Assembly (NCBI GenBank): GCA_023375785.1
Contig: SZWC01000508.1
Span: forward strand, 57,360-85,200
From: Penium margaritaceum
Lineage: Eukaryota; Streptophyta; Zygnematophyceae; Desmidiales; Peniaceae
Direction of reading: 5' to 3'
Length of the DNA: 27,841 bases
The notes below the pieces were generated by a model, which was not told the origin of the DNA, did no database searches, and worked only from the letters and a program-made list of their open reading frames with translations. The position numbers were made by a program, and so were the translations under genes. This document shows, piece by piece, positions 27,230-27,841 of the stretch; within the stretch, counting starts at the first letter, position 1; every line of letters starts with the position of its first letter.

Positions 27230-27841
27230 ATGGCCTCCGTTGCTGCCATGGGCGGCTCTCTCCTTGCCGTCCCGAAACTCGCCGCCAAGCGCGACGGAAC
27301 CCATAACTACAAGCTGTGGGCGTTCAACCTTGGCATCTACTTTGGCTCTACCGAGCAAAAAGGAATTTTTCTCCGCTCCATCATCCGCGGCACCGGCTCC
27401 GGCGCACCTCCCACCGACCCCACCGACACCGCCAAGGTCGATGCGTGGGAGCTTGTGAACAACACCGCTCTCCTTGCCATCCTCGCCACTACCTCCCCCG
27501 ACCTCCACGACGACATCCGCGCTCTTGGCGATGACGCTAAGACGATGTGGGCTGCATTCACGGCTCGCTTCAACACTACGACCTCCACCTCGTGCGGCAT
27601 CAAGATTATGTCGCTCTTCAACGTACCCTACTCCGCCCACTCCGACATGGGCGGATACATCGCTGCTTGCACCACCATTGCCTCCGACCTCAAAGAGATG
27701 AAGGTAGTGATGCCGGAAGCGGTGGTGTGCACAGGTATCATTGCCGGCCTCCCACCCCGCTTCGACGTCATCCGCCAAATCCTCCTTCAACTCTCCGTCG
27801 ACGAGATGACAGTGACGGCCATCGCCCCCAAGCTTATGGCT
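27230..27841 (+). CDS. Gag of copia D (UBN2/DUF4219-type), partial at the window edge
   Basis: A continuous 204-codon frame without stop from ATG 27230 (context CTTCATGGCC) to the last base. It reads MASVAAMGGSLLAVPKLAAK, then the hallmark GTHNYKLWAFNL, a W/L-rich helical region (DAWELVNNTALLAILATTS), AKTMWAAFTARF, and IIAGLPPRFDVI near the end. These are the usual landmarks of plant copia Gag (NYxLW, tAkexWdxL, iLxgLPxxf). It would assemble particles; zinc knuckle and Pol are expected beyond the edge. The frame is unbroken, unlike the three other gags here. Start chosen as the first in-frame ATG; Met 7 is an alternative. Confidence 0.8.
   Translation, partial: MASVAAMGGSLLAVPKLAAKRDGTHNYKLWAFNLGIYFGSTEQKGIFLRSIIRGTGSGAPPTDPTDTAKVDAWELVNNTALLAILATTSPDLHDDIRALGDDAKTMWAAFTARFNTTTSTSCGIKIMSLFNVPYSAHSDMGGYIAACTTIASDLKEMKVVMPEAVVCTGIIAGLPPRFDVIRQILLQLSVDEMTVTAIAPKLMA

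Larger units (their letters stand above)
26676..27841 (+). mobile_element. Ty1/copia element D, 5' part (continues past the window)
   Basis: A PBS, a leader with imperfect tandem repeats and an open gag frame. The Gag is of a different lineage from A, B and C: it lacks the KDFE.PPP motif and matches the UBN2/DUF4219 type. Confidence 0.75.

Overview
This is a repeat-dominated stretch of a plant-lineage nuclear genome, most likely a streptophyte green alga or a non-seed plant. The reasons are four priming sites complementary to plant-type initiator-Met tRNA (TGGTATCAGAGC or one-base variants), Ty1/copia polyproteins in the order Gag-PR-IN-RT-RNase H, an intron-containing Mutator-like (MULE) transposase with MuDR-type DNA-binding, DDE, SWIM and CCHC domains, a CCCTAAA telo-box, and stop codons that look like CHG/CG methylation decay. 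I cannot name the species. I found no host housekeeping gene, rRNA, tRNA or CRISPR array.

Layout. (1) 1-312 is left flank with no gene. (2) 313-8430 is copia element A on the minus strand. It has 633-bp LTRs, a 5-bp target duplication (CAGAC), PPT, PBS, a long leader with an Ala-rich ORF, and one Gag-Pol frame broken only by point nonsense codons. (3) 9111-22898 is a MULE-type DNA transposon with inverted ends built of about 30-bp-spaced G5/C5 motifs. Its transposase gene (17664-20603, plus strand) has two visible introns and two in-frame stops. (4) Copia element B (9944-17581, plus strand, duplication GCACC) is nested inside the MULE just upstream of the transposase. Without it the MULE would be about 6.1 kb. 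The 3' LTR of B contains an 18-N gap that should hold about 99 bp. (5) 23212-25933 is the 5' part of a third related copia element C (plus strand): PBS, CAG-rich leader and gag, cut off just after the zinc knuckle. (6) 26181-26550 is an 87-bp-period minisatellite. (7) From about 26560 to the window end is the 5' end of a fourth, different copia element D: LTR end, PBS, tandem-repeat leader and an open gag reading frame that runs off the window.

How the parts work together. A, B and C are one clade. Their Gags share the (Q/P)KDFE.PPP...W motif and all three have unusually long CAG/GCA-rich leaders. B and C also carry palindromes of the type TGCTGAYRTCAGCA shortly before the gag ATG. In each polyprotein Gag would form the particle, PR cleave it, RT-RNase H copy the RNA primed at the PBS and PPT, and IN insert the DNA. 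Every full-length copy here is coding-defective but structurally complete, so the elements look recently active and now decaying. LTR pairs of A and B each differ at roughly 3% of positions by eye. The MULE transposase is also broken. Element D gag is the only retroelement reading frame of good length with no stop inside the window.
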